Source of the DNA: Petrimonas sp. IBARAKI
GTDB lineage: Bacteria > Bacteroidota > Bacteroidia > Bacteroidales > Dysgonomonadaceae
Assembly (NCBI GenBank): GCA_002356435.2
Contig: AP018040.2
Span: 3,534,001-3,598,000 of the forward strand
Reading direction: 5' to 3'
Length of the DNA: 64,000 nt
Part shown: one piece after another, positions 63,591 through 64,000 of the stretch
Numbering within the stretch: the first letter of the stretch is position 1
Layout of the letters: every line of letters begins with the position of its first letter
The notes under the pieces: model-generated
Database searches by the model: none
What the model was told of the DNA's origin: nothing
The model's input: the letters and a program-made list of their open reading frames with translations, nothing else
Program-made: the position numbers and the translations under genes

Positions 63591-64000
63591 TTACCTGTTG
63601 CTCAACATTACCCGATACACCTGTTTTCCCGAAGTCATTCTTCCAACATACAGGTGTTCCGGCTCCTTTTTCCCTTTAGCAAAAGTAATTTTTTTACCGT
63701 CGAGAAAAACCTCTCTGACCCGTTTACCGGATTTAATCGGTATATAGAGTTCTGCTTGGGTATTTGGCGGAATCTCTACCGACAACTCATATTCATCATT
63801 ATTGATCGTCTTGTAAGTAAATAAAATGTTTCCTCTAATGGTGGGAACAGCAGATTCAACCGAAGTAAGGCTATAAACATGCGGTTTAATTTCAATGCTC
63901 TCGAACCCTGGAGCAGATGGTTTAATACCAACCACGTATCGGGCAATCGTGTTTGCAGGAACCGCTCCCCAAGCATGATTCCAGTCCAGGTTAGGTTTAT
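63591..64000 (-). CDS. GH78 alpha-L-rhamnosidase, C-terminal part (cut by window edge)
   Basis: Only the last 136 codons are inside the window; the gene continues beyond 64000. The frame reads NLDWNHAWGAVPANTIARYV, then GIKPSAPGFESIEIKPHVYSLTSVESAVPTIRG and a beta domain ending LSNR. WNHAWGAVPANTIARYVVGI is the typical boundary between the (alpha/alpha)6 catalytic domain and the C-terminal beta domain of family 78. A GTG at 63935 is an internal codon, not the start. It would release rhamnose from plant or bacterial glycans. Confidence 0.85.
   Translation of the reverse strand, partial: KPNLDWNHAWGAVPANTIARYVVGIKPSAPGFESIEIKPHVYSLTSVESAVPTIRGNILFTYKTINNDEYELSVEIPPNTQAELYIPIKSGKRVREVFLDGKKITFAKGKKEPEHLYVGRMTSGKQVYRVMLSNR

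Noticed and set aside
1-64000. CRISPR arrays, insertion sequences, prophage genes, integrases and replication origin
   Set aside because: No regularly spaced repeats, transposase or integrase motifs, phage structural genes or DnaA-box clusters were recognised on either strand.

Overview
The window looks like chromosomal DNA of an anaerobic member of the Bacteroidetes, most likely Bacteroidales close to Dysgonomonadaceae/Porphyromonadaceae. The grounds are two SusC/SusD polysaccharide utilisation loci (PULs) with FecI/FecR-type regulators, many lipoproteins, a PorW/SprE-type component of type IX secretion, promoters of the TTTG-N19..21-TAnnTTTG class, weak Shine-Dalgarno sites, and the order thrS-infC-rpmI-rplT. 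The family placement is inference; no rRNA is present.

Region 1 (1-28.7 kb) is a glycan island on the + strand. PUL 1 (58-10933) holds an ECF sigma factor, FecR, a SusC with an STN signalling domain, SusD, a SusE-like surface lipoprotein, a GH30 glucanase and a second surface lipoprotein. It closely resembles loci for beta-1,6-glucan. After it come an NAD(P)-binding protein, an AT-rich sialidase-like lipoprotein, a metallophosphoesterase with a broken relative beside it, a GH95 fucosidase, a tRNA-Arg(CCU), a flavodoxin and a large S9 peptidase. PUL 2 (20975-28663) has sigma, FecR, SusC with STN, SusD-like and a GH16 beta-glucanase, suggesting beta-1,3-glucan (laminarin-type). Together the PULs would cover mixed beta-1,3/1,6-glucans.

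Region 2 (28.9-44 kb) is mostly housekeeping: a PiT phosphate transporter with a cytosolic PhoU-like tail; then on the - strand a LytTR regulator overlapping a GH43 gene with a flavin/pyridoxamine oxidase-like protein, thioredoxin and TrmH-type methyltransferase; rplT, rpmI and infC with a strongly folded leader before rpmI; thrS; and a cluster of sugar kinase, porW/sprE, rdgB and a Gfo/Idh oxidoreductase.

Region 3 (44.1-51.5 kb) is the most unusual part: six tightly packed - strand genes for a membrane complex built like a group 4 hydrogenase/complex I (HyfB-C-E-F-G-I order). The large subunit lacks the NiFe-binding cysteines, and the small subunit has lost three of four ligands of its proximal cluster and one of two ferredoxin clusters. 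The best description is an energy-converting hydrogenase-related (Ehr-type) ion-pumping complex of unknown substrate.

Region 4 (51.9-64 kb) contains a metal ABC permease with a cysteine-bearing small membrane protein, aroA, the wreck of a GH33 sialidase gene, a sodium symporter, yaaA, cysS, a Tsx-like outer membrane protein next to a purine permease, efp, radC, a DUF59 FeS-assembly protein, lpxH and the 3' end of a GH78 rhamnosidase gene that continues beyond the window. I saw no CRISPR array, insertion sequence, phage gene or replication origin.
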